NCBI GenBank assembly: GCA_045649415.1
Contig: JAZRPY010000022.1
Span: 80,724-144,723, forward strand
From: CAKSQL01 sp045649415
GTDB lineage: Bacteria > Bacillota > Clostridia > UBA1381
DNA: 64,000 bases
Direction of reading: 5' to 3'
Shown: positions 53,369 through 62,286 of the stretch, piece by piece
How the letters are laid out: every line of letters begins with the position of its first letter
Numbering within the stretch: the first letter of the stretch is position 1
Made by a program: the position numbers and the translations under genes
The notes under the pieces: generated by a model
Seen by the model: the letters and a program-made list of their open reading frames with translations, nothing else
Databases searched by the model: none
What the model was told of the DNA's origin: nothing

Positions 53369-54295
53369 TCAACCAAAAATAGTTTTGTTCTCAATTATAT
53401 TACCTTTTAAATAGTCATCAATACTCATTCTTTTACAGGTAGGTGCCTGAATTTCATTTATATAGATAGCACCTTCACCACATTTTACCAATAACCCTTT
53501 ATTTTTTTCGTAGCCTAAAACCTCTCCGGGCTTACCACTTGTTTTAGTGTCTGCCATTTCACAGGCAAAAATTTTCATAGCCTCACCGTTATACATAGTA
53601 TAAGCCACAGGCCACGGATTCATTCCACATATATGCTTTATGATTTCCTTTGCACCTTTATTCCAATCAATCAATGCCATTTCCTTTTTAAGCATTGGTG
53701 CATAGGTGGCTTTTTCGTCATCCTGAGGAACAGGCTTTATATTTTCAATGCTTTCTATTGTTTCTATAAGTACCTCTGCCCCAAGTACTGCGAGCCTGTC
53801 GAACAATTCTCCTGAGGTTTCATATTTACCTATTTTGACCTCTTTTGAGATAAGCATATCCCCTGTGTCTAAGCCCTCATTCATCAGCATTGTGGTTACA
53901 CCTGTTTTTTCATCACCATTTATTACTGACCATTGAATTGGTGCTGCACCTCTGTATTTAGGCAATAGTGAACCGTGCATATTCACACATCCAAACCTTG
54001 GGAAACCAAGCACATATTCGGGAAGAATTTTACCATATGCAACCACTGCAATTATATCAGGCTTCAATTCCTCTAAAACCGGTTTTAACTCACCATTTTT
54101 CAAGGTTTCAGGTTGAAACACAGGAATGTTATTTTCCAATGCAACCACCTTTGCATCAGGTGGTGTTAACACTTGCTTTCTTCCTCTTGGCTTGTCGGGC
54201 TGAGTTACCACTCCCACTATCTCATTGTCGGTATTTATCAATGCCTTTAAGGAAACTGCAGCAATGTCGGGAGTTCCCATAAAAAGAATTTTCAA
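53369..54295 (-). CDS. fmt: Methionyl-tRNA formyltransferase
   Basis: Formylates initiator Met-tRNA; 308 residues. The N-terminal formyl-transfer domain starts KILFMGTPDIA and has the catalytic NMHGSLLPKYRGAAPIQW stretch; the C-terminal OB domain binds tRNA. The start codon is TTG at 54295, with a strong GAGGAG nine bases upstream. An earlier in-frame TTG at 54319 overlaps def and lacks a good site. Confidence 0.96.
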   Translation of the reverse strand: MKILFMGTPDIAAVSLKALINTDNEIVGVVTQPDKPRGRKQVLTPPDAKVVALENNIPVFQPETLKNGELKPVLEELKPDIIAVVAYGKILPEYVLGFPRFGCVNMHGSLLPKYRGAAPIQWSVINGDEKTGVTTMLMNEGLDTGDMLISKEVKIGKYETSGELFDRLAVLGAEVLIETIESIENIKPVPQDDEKATYAPMLKKEMALIDWNKGAKEIIKHICGMNPWPVAYTMYNGEAMKIFACEMADTKTSGKPGEVLGYEKNKGLLVKCGEGAIYINEIQAPTCKRMSIDDYLKGNIIENKTIFG

Positions 54296-54315
54296 TTTGA
54301 ATCTCTCCTCAGTAA

Positions 54316-54765
54316 TCAATCAATAAATTTTGTGACTCTCTCTAAAAACAGCTTTCCGTCAAGATGCTCTATTTCGTGGCATAATGCTCTTGCCATCAAG
54401 CCTTCACCCTTAACGATAATTTCCTTCCCTGTTCTGTCTTGAGCCTTGACCTCAACATAATTGGGGCGTTCAACCTCACCAAAAACTCCTGGAACACTCA
54501 AGCATCCTTCCTCACCGACTTGTGAGCCTGATTGCTTGACGATAACAGGGTTAACAATTTCAACCTTACCATCACCAATATCTATCACTGCCACCCTTTT
54601 TAATATTCCAACCTGTGGTCCTGCAAGGCCGACTCCGTTATTTTTCTCCATAGTTTCAAACATATCATCAAGAAGAATTTCCAATTTCTTATCAAAGACA
54701 GTCACCTCTTTTGATATCTTTGATAGAATTTCATCATCTTTTTTTCTTATTTCTCTTAAAGCCAT
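54316..54765 (-). CDS. def: Peptide deformylase
   Basis: Removes the N-formyl group from new proteins; 149 residues. The three motifs are GVGLAGPQVG (44-53), EEGCLS with metal ligand Cys88, and HEIEH (130-134). It works in the same pathway as Fmt, encoded 20 bases downstream. Confidence 0.97.
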   Translation of the reverse strand: MALREIRKKDDEILSKISKEVTVFDKKLEILLDDMFETMEKNNGVGLAGPQVGILKRVAVIDIGDGKVEIVNPVIVKQSGSQVGEEGCLSVPGVFGEVERPNYVEVKAQDRTGKEIIVKGEGLMARALCHEIEHLDGKLFLERVTKFID

Positions 54766-54795
54766 TTTATATCACCTGTTCCTTTTTAATAGGAT

Positions 54796-57237
54796 TTATA
54801 TTATCATATTTGGATTTTTGTCTATGGTTATAATCACCTTGTTATATAGCTTATTGTCAAGGCAGGAATTTTTAGCATCCTCTAAAATCACATTGAGCTC
54901 CTCCTGATTTTCGCACTTTATAACAAGCTGCCACCTGTACTTATTCTTGATTTTGGAAATCCCTGACGGAACAGGTCCTAAAATCTGCACCTTCTGGGAT
55001 AGCTTTTTTATCCCTTCCAATTGCTTTTTGAAAAATTTTGCAGACTGTTGTACCAAGGTTTCGCTAACAGAGGAAAATCCAACAAGAATAATGTCACAAA
55101 ATGGTGGATACCACATTGCCTTTCGCATAAGTATTTCCGAGTTGTAAAACTCCTCATAATTGTGCTTTTTAACACACTGGATTGCAAGATGCTCAGGTGC
55201 ATATGTCTGGATAATTGCTCTGCCTGATTTCTCACCTCTTCCTGCTCTGCCACTCACCTGTTCAAGCAGAGAAAAGCTTCTCTCAGATGAGGAATAATCG
55301 TCAATGTTTAAGGTAACATCTGCCGAAACAACTCCAACAAGAGTTACATTTTCAAAGTCCAATCCCTTTGCAACCATCTGTGTGCCGATTAGTATGTCAA
55401 TTTTCTTTTTTTCAAATTCATTTAGTATTTTCTCGTGTGCAAATTTTCTCCCTGTTGTGTCCACATCCATTCTTATTGTTGATGCCTCAGGGAAAAGCTT
55501 TTTAATTTCCTCCTCAACCTTTTGTGTGCCTCCACCAAAATATCGAATGTATTTACTGCCACATTCTGGACACACGCTATAGTTTTTATGAGTGTAGCCA
55601 CAGTAGTGACATCTTAGCGAGTCGTCATACTTGTGATAGGTGAGGGAAATATTGCAGGACGGGCATTTTGCAACATATCCACAGCTTCTGCAGGATACGA
55701 ATGTTGAAAATCCACGCCTGTTCAGGAATAAAATAGTCTGTTCCTTATTTTCTAAGTTTTTGTTTATTTCACCTGCTAAAAGTCTGCTGAAAATAGACTT
55801 GTTTCCATCCTCAAGCTCCTCTCTCATATCCACTACCATAACCTCGGGAAGCTTCTTTTCGTTGGTACGCTTTTTCATAGTCAAAAGCTCAAGCTCACCA
55901 TTATTTGCCTGATAAAAGCTTTTTATGTCAGGAGTGGCAGATGCGAGCAACAAAATTGCATTGTCGGTCATAGCGCGAAATCTTGCCACTTCCTTGGTGC
56001 TATATCTTGGTGGCATTTCCGATTTATAGGTAGTTTCGTGTTCCTCGTCCATTATGATAATTCCAATATTATCAAATGGCGCAAAAACTGCCGACCTTGC
56101 ACCAATTACAATGTCTGCCTTACCATCACGCATTTTCTTCCATTGGTCATACTTTTCCCCTAAGGATAAGCCACTATGAAACAATGCTATTCTATTGGAA
56201 AAACGATTTCGAAAGCGATTAACCAATTGTGGTGTCAAGGAAATTTCAGGCACTAAAACAATTGCCTTTTTTCCTTTTTTTAACACCTTTTCAATGGCAT
56301 TCATATACACCTCAGTTTTACCACTTCCCGTAACTCCCCAAAGGAGCAGAGGTGCATACTTTTCATTTTCTATATGCTCATCAATTCTGTTGATAACTTT
56401 TTTTTGTTCATCGGTATATTCAAATTCACTTTTTGATACACTCTCCAAGGTACTAACAGGCTCTCTTAAAATAACAATGTTTTTAAGGTTGATATATCCC
56501 TTTTTAACTAACGCCGACACAGCGTTATAGCTACCTTGAGAAAATCTCACCAGGTCGGACACCGACACAAATTCGTTGGAAAGGAGAATTTCAAGCATTT
56601 TTGCCTGCGAATGTGCTCGTCTTTTGAAAAGGTCTTCAATAACCTCATAGGCATCGTCCTCTTCAATTGCAAGCTCGGCAACACGAAGCTTTTTATCCTT
56701 CACATTTTGTGGGTCCTTGTATTCTTTTTCAATAACCCCTGATGAAATGAGCTTTGATAAGGTCTGGTGTATGTTATTTTCAAAAAATTGCAGAAAATAG
56801 TTGATTTCCATACTCCCTTCGTTGTCCTTCAGTATGGAAACAATTTTCTTCTGTTGCTCCGACCTAATATCAATGGCATTACATTTTAAAGTGAGCCATT
56901 CCTCAGGCTCAGCCGATATTCCTGCAGGCACAATTGAGTGAATGACATCTATAAATTTACAAAGATATCTCTCTCTCATCCAGAAAACAAGCTTCAGCAT
57001 TTTTTCATCAAAAACTTTTCCACCCTCAGCAACTGATATGATTGACTTTAATTTCTGTGCTTTTGAGGTTTGATTTATTTTAATTATATATGCTTCCTTT
57101 TGCTTATTTCCTCTGCCAAAAGGAACGATCACACGGTTACCCACACCAATCTGACCCTCTAATTCCTCAGGTATGAGATAATCAAAGGGTTTATCGGTTT
57201 CTCTTGAGTTGTGGTTTACAATGACCTGTGCAATCAC
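54796..57237 (-). CDS. priA: Primosomal protein N' (replication restart helicase PriA)
   Basis: Restarts stalled forks by loading the replisome; 813 residues. An N-terminal 3'-DNA-binding domain, Walker A GVTGSGKTEVY, DEEH box, and a zinc-binding module with eight cysteines (CRSCGYVAKCPSC, CHYCG, CPECG) inserted in the helicase core. The start is GTG at 57237 with AAAGG nearby. Confidence 0.97.
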   Translation of the reverse strand: MIAQVIVNHNSRETDKPFDYLIPEELEGQIGVGNRVIVPFGRGNKQKEAYIIKINQTSKAQKLKSIISVAEGGKVFDEKMLKLVFWMRERYLCKFIDVIHSIVPAGISAEPEEWLTLKCNAIDIRSEQQKKIVSILKDNEGSMEINYFLQFFENNIHQTLSKLISSGVIEKEYKDPQNVKDKKLRVAELAIEEDDAYEVIEDLFKRRAHSQAKMLEILLSNEFVSVSDLVRFSQGSYNAVSALVKKGYINLKNIVILREPVSTLESVSKSEFEYTDEQKKVINRIDEHIENEKYAPLLLWGVTGSGKTEVYMNAIEKVLKKGKKAIVLVPEISLTPQLVNRFRNRFSNRIALFHSGLSLGEKYDQWKKMRDGKADIVIGARSAVFAPFDNIGIIIMDEEHETTYKSEMPPRYSTKEVARFRAMTDNAILLLASATPDIKSFYQANNGELELLTMKKRTNEKKLPEVMVVDMREELEDGNKSIFSRLLAGEINKNLENKEQTILFLNRRGFSTFVSCRSCGYVAKCPSCNISLTYHKYDDSLRCHYCGYTHKNYSVCPECGSKYIRYFGGGTQKVEEEIKKLFPEASTIRMDVDTTGRKFAHEKILNEFEKKKIDILIGTQMVAKGLDFENVTLVGVVSADVTLNIDDYSSSERSFSLLEQVSGRAGRGEKSGRAIIQTYAPEHLAIQCVKKHNYEEFYNSEILMRKAMWYPPFCDIILVGFSSVSETLVQQSAKFFKKQLEGIKKLSQKVQILGPVPSGISKIKNKYRWQLVIKCENQEELNVILEDAKNSCLDNKLYNKVIITIDKNPNMII

Positions 57238-57280
57238 GACCTTTAACCTGTCCTTTCAAAGTTTTATAAGCAATAGCCTA

Positions 57281-57598
57281 TTATTTCTGAGAATCCACCT
57301 CATCAAGATTGATTGCATCATCCTTGATATTCTCAGTATAGAATGTATCCTCATTATAGCATCTTTCACGACGAAGATATCCAACCTTTCCTGATGCAAC
57401 CTCTTCAACTGCAATTGAAACTGCCTTTTTGGAGTTACATGGAACTAAGCCTTCACCTGCTGAGCCAATCATTCTTGCTCTTTTTGATACCATTGTAACC
57501 AAGGTATATCTTGAATCCACACACTTTGAAAGTGTTGTGATACCCGGTTTAATCATAATTGTTGCATTCTCGTCTTTTTTTAAGTTAGATTTTCTCAT
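57281..57598 (-). CDS. rpoZ: RNA polymerase omega subunit
   Basis: A 105-residue polymerase assembly factor. The core MIKPGITTLSKCVDSRYTLVTMVSKRARMI matches omega proteins and continues to KAVSIAVEEVASGKVGY; the acidic tail is variable. I chose ATG 57598, which overlaps the end of gmk and has GGAGAG eight bases upstream. The inner ATG at 57556 starts closer to other omegas but lacks a ribosome binding site. gmk-rpoZ adjacency is typical. Confidence 0.93.
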   Translation of the reverse strand: MRKSNLKKDENATIMIKPGITTLSKCVDSRYTLVTMVSKRARMIGSAGEGLVPCNSKKAVSIAVEEVASGKVGYLRRERCYNEDTFYTENIKDDAINLDEVDSQK

Positions 57599-58181
57599 TT
57601 AATAATCTCTCCAATTCATTTATTTTTTTTGTTCTTGATTGAATTATGTCAATGACCTTCTCTACGCATAAATCGAGTTCGTCATTTACAACTATTTCAT
57701 TATACTTGGGAGCCTGATTTATCTCCCACTCAGCAGCCTTGATTCTTTCATCAATCTGCTCTTCAGTTTCTCTTTCCCTTTTTATGAGCCTGTCCTTCAA
57801 TTCCTTCATTGACGGTGGAATAATGAAAATCAAAACTGCCTCAGGTATCATACCCTTAACCTTCAATGCTCCCTGTGGCTCAATCTCCAATAGCACATTT
57901 TTGCCCTCATTGAGTATATTCTCAACTGTCCTCTTAGGAGTTCCGTAATAGTTTCCGTTGTATGTTGCCCACTCAAGCATTTCGTTATTTTCAATCAGCT
58001 TTTCAAATTCCTCAACCGATATGAAATTATATGTGACTCCGTCTTTTTCATTGTTTCTTTTGTCCCTGGTGGTTGAAGAAATAGACAGAAAAATCAGCTC
58101 TTTTTTTAATAGCTCCTCACACACAGTTCCCTTTCCTGTTCCCGAAGGCCCTGAAATAACAAACAAAGTGCCCTTATTCAT
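57585..58181 (-). CDS. gmk: Guanylate kinase
   Basis: Phosphorylates GMP; 198 residues with P-loop GPSGTGKGT (11-19), SISSTTRDKR and the GMP-binding YGTPK region. The ATG at 58181 has GGAGGAG eight bases upstream and overlaps the remA end by eight bases; the longer frame to 58268 runs antiparallel to no evidence of translation. Confidence 0.97.
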   Translation of the reverse strand: MNKGTLFVISGPSGTGKGTVCEELLKKELIFLSISSTTRDKRNNEKDGVTYNFISVEEFEKLIENNEMLEWATYNGNYYGTPKRTVENILNEGKNVLLEIEPQGALKVKGMIPEAVLIFIIPPSMKELKDRLIKRERETEEQIDERIKAAEWEINQAPKYNEIVVNDELDLCVEKVIDIIQSRTKKINELERLLNEKI

Positions 58182-58440
58182 ATATAATCTCCTCCCCGTC
58201 ATCAGTTCCTGATTGAAGTCGGTTGGCAACAGTTTCAGGTTGAATTGAGGATAATATAATATGGCCACTGTCGGTAACTAACACAGCTCTTGTTCTTCGT
58301 CCGTAGGTTGCATTAACAAGCATTCCCTTGTCCTCTGCCTCTCTCACAATTCTCTTGATTGGTGCAGATTCAGGACTAACAATAGCAATAAGTCTGTTTG
58401 CCGAAACCATATTTCCAAATCCTATGTTTATCAGTTTCAT
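58174..58440 (-). CDS. remA: RemA/DUF370 family DNA-binding regulator
   Basis: An 88-residue protein starting MKLINIGFGNMVSANRLIAIV, a near-universal start of this family, with YGRRTRAVLVTDSGHIILS. In B. subtilis RemA forms DNA-wrapping rings that activate biofilm matrix genes; in Clostridia its targets are little known. yicC-remA-gmk-rpoZ is a conserved order. Confidence 0.95.
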   Translation of the reverse strand: MKLINIGFGNMVSANRLIAIVSPESAPIKRIVREAEDKGMLVNATYGRRTRAVLVTDSGHIILSSIQPETVANRLQSGTDDGEEIIYE

Positions 58441-58451
58441 TTTTTATCCTC

Positions 58452-59330
58452 CTATTCAATATTCTGAATTTGTTCTCTTAGCTTTTCTATTTCACCCTTT
58501 AAGGTAACAACAAGCTTTGCTATTTCAATATCATTTGCCTTTGAGCCTGTTGTGTTCACCTCTCGGTTTATCTCCTGGATTAAAAAGTCAAGCTTTCTTC
58601 CTGCAGGCTCAGGAGAATTTATAATATTATTGAATTCATCAAAATGGCTTGACAGTCTTACCATTTCCTCGTTGACTGCAATTTTATCTGCAAAAATGGC
58701 AACCTCAGTTAAAACCCTTGCCTCGTCAACATCTCTTTCCCCAAGAACCTCTTTGATTTTTGTATATAGCTTTTCCTTATATTCCTCAACAGTTTCTGGA
58801 GAACGCTTATCGATTTGTTCCACAAGAGTTTTCATATACTCAATTCTCTCTGTTAAATCAGCCTGAATTCTTTCTCCCTCTCGCTGACGCATTGATATAA
58901 ATGCAACCAAAGCCTCTTTTAAAACAGGCTCAACAGCCTGCCATATTTCATCCTCAACAGTTTCCTTTCTGGCAACATTGAAAATCTCCTGATTTCTTGC
59001 AACCATAGAAACTGAAATGTCATCTTTTAAAGAAAACTTATCTCTTAATTGATATAGAACATCTATGTAGCTTTTTGCAAAATCTTCTTTAAGAGAGATT
59101 TCCATATCACTATCTTCATAGTTTTCAACTGCAATGAATATGTCAATTTTTCCTCGTGATACCACCTCTGCTACTTTGTTTCTTACCTTTTCCTCCAAAA
59201 AGCCATAGTATCTCGGCACCTTAACCGAGTAGTCTGCATACCTGTGATTTACAGATTTTATCTCGGCTAAAATCCTCATTCCGTCTTTAATTGTTTCAAG
59301 CCTTCCATAGCCTGTCATACTTTTCAGCAC
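58452..59330 (-). CDS. yicC: YicC family endoribonuclease
   Basis: A 292-residue protein with the family start LKSMTGYGR, EIKSVNHRYAD and the C-terminal EVNTTGSKANDIEIAKLVV. YicC proteins have been described as RNases that act on small RNA. The start is a GTG at 59330, with GGTGAG just upstream; the open frame extends to 59369 but without supporting site. It is the first gene of the 18-gene run. Confidence 0.93.
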   Translation of the reverse strand: MLKSMTGYGRLETIKDGMRILAEIKSVNHRYADYSVKVPRYYGFLEEKVRNKVAEVVSRGKIDIFIAVENYEDSDMEISLKEDFAKSYIDVLYQLRDKFSLKDDISVSMVARNQEIFNVARKETVEDEIWQAVEPVLKEALVAFISMRQREGERIQADLTERIEYMKTLVEQIDKRSPETVEEYKEKLYTKIKEVLGERDVDEARVLTEVAIFADKIAVNEEMVRLSSHFDEFNNIINSPEPAGRKLDFLIQEINREVNTTGSKANDIEIAKLVVTLKGEIEKLREQIQNIE

Positions 59331-59467
59331 TAAGCTCACCCACTTTATTTTTCTTATGAAAATGCACATTTTTTAAAAAAGTACATTCCACACCCTATTT
59401 TATCCTATCTATTATATCATACTTTTATAAAAAAAAATAGAGATTTTTAAAAATTTTTAAAAAAATT

Positions 59468-59500
59468 TTAAAAAAAGTGGCAGCTTTTAAACTGCCACTC
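59468..59500 (-). terminator. Rho-independent terminator of the HlyIII operon
   Basis: Stem GTGGCAG/CTGCCAC with an 8-base loop; on the minus strand it is followed by TTTTTTT. It lies 14 bases after the stop at 59514. Confidence 0.85.
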
Positions 59501-59513
59501 ATAAATTATTCAA

Positions 59514-60353
59514 TTATTCAGCAGGAACTTCCTCAGCAGGAGGGTCTGAAATTGCTTCCTCCTCAGTAGGAGTTACATCTTCAACCACATCATCTTCAAC
59601 TGTATCGTCAGCATCCTTTGCTGCAAGTCTTTCAGCTATCTGCATCTTTTCAACTTTTTTTCTGATGTCTCCCCACTTGGTGTCAAGAGTGATTTCATCA
59701 CCAAAGCCATACATCTGTTTGAACTCTGCAAACTGCTCCTCACCAACATAATCTATAAGCTTCATTGAATCAATTGCTTCACCCCAGGTTGATGTCTCAT
59801 CAATTTCCTCGCCAAAGTTATAGGTGATCTTTAAGGTTTCAATATCCATACCATTTAATTCTGCCATTTTAGAAATAGGAACCATGCTCTGAGCTGCATT
59901 TACATTGGTGTCCTTTCTCATATCATCAGGGAGACCGTAAAGTTCCTTGAATTCCTCAAATTCCATACCCATACCAGCAACAGTCTCACCAATTGTGAAG
60001 CCTGTTACATCATAATATCCCATATGATTATACTTGTTGTAGATATTTGTGAAGAAATACAAAACATCAAAAACAACTAAAGCTGCAACCAACACCCATG
60101 CAACAATTGCAGATTTGTTTGGCTTTTTCTTTTCGATATTTTCAAGAATTTCAGCAACCTTCTCCTGAACATCGTCAAGTGCCTCTTCAACAAATTCCTC
60201 GACATCCTCGAAGCTCTCTTCAGCAGACTCAATTACTTCCTCAACTTTCTCGGTTGCTTCCTCAATAACCTCTTCTACAACCTCTTCAACATTTTCCTTG
60301 ATTTCCTCAACTGAATTTTTCAATTCTTCATTTGGTAAATTGTTTTCACTCAT
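59514..60353 (-). CDS. Single-pass membrane protein with acidic coiled-coil N-terminus and YGL helical repeats
   Basis: I do not recognise this 279-residue protein. The first 75 residues are Glu/Val-rich with heptad-like spacing, probably a cytosolic coiled coil. One membrane helix lies at 82-102. The outer part has three related units of about 38 residues (about 131-167, 170-205, 208-243), each with F/L-x-x-(x)-Y-G/N-(L/F), an acidic turn, T-x-W or a variant, and a following helix. An acidic Pro-rich tail ends it. The same unit occurs in the protein encoded at 61038. It lies 28 bases downstream of a HlyIII gene. The orientation is inferred. Confidence 0.7.
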   Translation of the reverse strand: MSENNLPNEELKNSVEEIKENVEEVVEEVIEEATEKVEEVIESAEESFEDVEEFVEEALDDVQEKVAEILENIEKKKPNKSAIVAWVLVAALVVFDVLYFFTNIYNKYNHMGYYDVTGFTIGETVAGMGMEFEEFKELYGLPDDMRKDTNVNAAQSMVPISKMAELNGMDIETLKITYNFGEEIDETSTWGEAIDSMKLIDYVGEEQFAEFKQMYGFGDEITLDTKWGDIRKKVEKMQIAERLAAKDADDTVEDDVVEDVTPTEEEAISDPPAEEVPAE

Positions 60354-60381
60354 TTTAAAATTTCTCCTTTTTATTATTTTA

Positions 60382-61035
60382 TCACTTTAAAACATAAAGT
60401 AAAATCGATAAATAATGACACACACTTCCACCTAATACGAATAAATGCCACACAGAATGCATATACCTTTGTCTTAATGCAAAGAATATTATGCCTAAGC
60501 TATACACAATTCCTCCTGTAAGTAAAAGAATGAAGCCTGCCATCCCAACAGCTGCTATAATTGTTTTGATAGAAAATATAATTGCCCAACCCATACAAAC
60601 ATAGCACACCATTGAAATCTTTTGAAATTTTTCTAAGTTAATTGCATTTAAAATCACACCAATAAGAGCAACTCCCCAAATAACCCCGAAATAAATCCAT
60701 CTTCCCGGATTTTCAAGGCAAACCAACAAATATGGCGTGTATGTTCCTGCAATAAGAATAAAAATCGAACAATGGTCGAAAATTCTAAGTACACGCTTTG
60801 CTTTTTCATTCCTGACTATGTGATATACCGTAGACATCGAATATAGCATTATCAGGGATACGCCATAAACAATTGCCCCTGCCATACCATATCCGTCACT
60901 ATACAGGACTGCAAATACAATCAACAAGGTTAATGCAACAACACTTAGAACAACGCCAACTCCGTGAGTTACTGAATTGAATATTTCCTCACCGACGGTG
61001 TAAAACACACCCTTGTATTCATTTTTATTACTCAA
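60382..61035 (-). CDS. Hemolysin III / PAQR family membrane protein
   Basis: A 217-residue protein with seven predicted membrane helices. PAQR signatures: NSVTHGVGV early, STVYHIV with Ser/His, DHCSIFILIAGTYTP, and the C-terminal HSVWHLFVLGGSVCHY with His ligands for a metal site. The family resembles adiponectin receptors/ceramidases; the hemolysin name is historical and does not show haemolytic activity. It overlaps neither neighbour but is only two bases after one repeat protein and 28 before the other. Confidence 0.93.
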   Translation of the reverse strand: MSNKNEYKGVFYTVGEEIFNSVTHGVGVVLSVVALTLLIVFAVLYSDGYGMAGAIVYGVSLIMLYSMSTVYHIVRNEKAKRVLRIFDHCSIFILIAGTYTPYLLVCLENPGRWIYFGVIWGVALIGVILNAINLEKFQKISMVCYVCMGWAIIFSIKTIIAAVGMAGFILLLTGGIVYSLGIIFFALRQRYMHSVWHLFVLGGSVCHYLSILLYVLK

Positions 61036-61037
61036 TA

Positions 61038-61649
61038 TTATTCACCTTCTGATCCTTTTGTTGCCTGTTGTTCTGCATACATTTTTTCAGCGATTGCCTC
61101 TGTTTCTGACCAAAGCATATCTCCCTTTACATCCTCTGGCAATCCCATTTGAGTTCTAAAAGATTCAAAATCTGAGCCAAAGAACTTTTCTGCAACAATC
61201 TTAGTTGTCATCATTCCTATAGCATCTGACCATTTTGTTGAATTATCAACATCTGCTGAAAGACCATATTCTTCCTTTAGTTCCTCAACTGTTTTTTCCT
61301 GGTACTTTGCATAGTTATCCAACGAAAATTCATAGCTTAATTCATCAATAAAGCTTTCCTCAGTGATGTCTTCTCTTTCTCCAAGACCATACTCTGCCTT
61401 AAACTCATCAAGAGTAATCCCTTTTTCCTCGATAAAATCTGCAACAGTAGGTTGTTCTACCTGAGCTTTTTCACCTAAATTGGTATTAAAAAATTTAGGT
61501 GCTAAGGTATATGCTCCCAGTGCAAGCACTGCTATAATCACAGCAGTTAATATAATATTCATTATTACGGTTGACTTGTCCACTGTCTTTTTAACACCTT
61601 CAACCTTTTCAACATTCTTTCTGTTTTTCTTTGCTTGTCTTTCTCCCAT
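61038..61649 (-). CDS. Single-pass membrane protein with YGL helical repeats
   Basis: A 203-residue protein of unknown function. A basic N-terminus (Lys/Arg-rich, 1-25) is followed by a membrane helix (28-50) and three roughly 38-residue units (about 79-116, 120-157, 160-194) with FKAEYGLGE, LKEEYGLSA...TKW, and FRTQMGLPE...LW. These match the units of the protein at 59514. The ATG at 61649 has AAGGAG seven bases upstream; the longer frame to 61688 has none. It is the first gene of a three-gene operon. Confidence 0.75.
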   Translation of the reverse strand: MGERQAKKNRKNVEKVEGVKKTVDKSTVIMNIILTAVIIAVLALGAYTLAPKFFNTNLGEKAQVEQPTVADFIEEKGITLDEFKAEYGLGEREDITEESFIDELSYEFSLDNYAKYQEKTVEELKEEYGLSADVDNSTKWSDAIGMMTTKIVAEKFFGSDFESFRTQMGLPEDVKGDMLWSETEAIAEKMYAEQQATKGSEGE

Positions 61650-61714
61650 AACAATTCTCCTTTCTCCTAAGATATTTATTCCATACATAATTTATGTAGA
61701 ATTATGACCTTATA

Positions 61715-61743
61715 ACTATATCACTTTTAAGAGAAAAAATCAA
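61715..61743 (-). promoter_or_regulatory. Putative sigma-A promoter of the HlyIII operon
   Basis: On the minus strand, -35 TTGATT (61743-61738), a 17-base spacer and -10 TATAGT (61720-61715), about 65 bases before the first start codon. Confidence 0.6.
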
Positions 61744-61838
61744 TATATTTTTGCTAATCGTTTAAAAATTGTTTACATATTCCCTTTTATTTTTAAAAAT
61801 GTACATTCTATTTTAATTGAGAATGTGCAATGATTTTG

Positions 61839-62152
61839 TTATTCTGCTATCTTTCCAACGCCCTCTAACACATATATAGGCTTATTCGATTTTTTTAAAA
61901 CTTGTCACTCCAGACAAAGCCAACTCAATGTCGATTCCTGAAATAATATCCGTAACTCTTCTGTCACCAACAATGAAAACATTCTTTGTTTCACAATCAA
62001 ATAGAAACGCTCACTTGAATTAGTTGAGAAAATATATCACCTGTGAAACTCTAAAACACCAGATAATAGCCCATTCCTATAGTAGATAACACCATCCATA
62101 TCATATATAAAACCTTTTTTGTCGCAAATCTCTTTTTTCGCCTTTTCCTCCT
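61839..62152 (-). pseudogene. Shredded NagD/HAD-IIA sugar-phosphatase gene
   Basis: Three frames together spell the two ends of a HAD phosphatase. KGFIYDMDGVIYYRNGLL and GVLEF, with motif I DMDG, is followed by a stop; in another frame FIVGDRRVTDIISGIDIELAL and SGVTSF, the C-terminal motif, is followed by a stop. A third frame has PIYVLEGVGKIAE and the true end. The middle (cap domain, well over 100 residues in intact relatives) is missing. At least two frameshifts and one large deletion are needed. Confidence 0.8.
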
Positions 62153-62248
62153 CGAGTCTATAATAATTTGAAATTTATGTCATCCAAAATATTTGAAAAA
62201 TTGTATATTCCCATGTGACTTTTTTATGCCTGATTTGTACAAATGTAA

Positions 62249-62277
62249 TTGACAACTCTTCCTTGGTATGTTATAAT
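62249..62277 (+). promoter_or_regulatory. Consensus sigma-A promoter of the tRNA-Ser locus
   Basis: Perfect -35 TTGACA (62249-62254), exactly 17 bases, perfect -10 TATAAT (62272-62277). It points at a truncated tRNA-Ser 17 bases further on; the intact tRNA starts only at 62504. Confidence 0.85.
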
Positions 62278-62286
62278 ATCACTTGT

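Noticed and set aside
54296..54319. Longer fmt start at TTG 54319
   Set aside because: TTG 54295 has GAGGAG at ideal spacing and gives the usual protein start.
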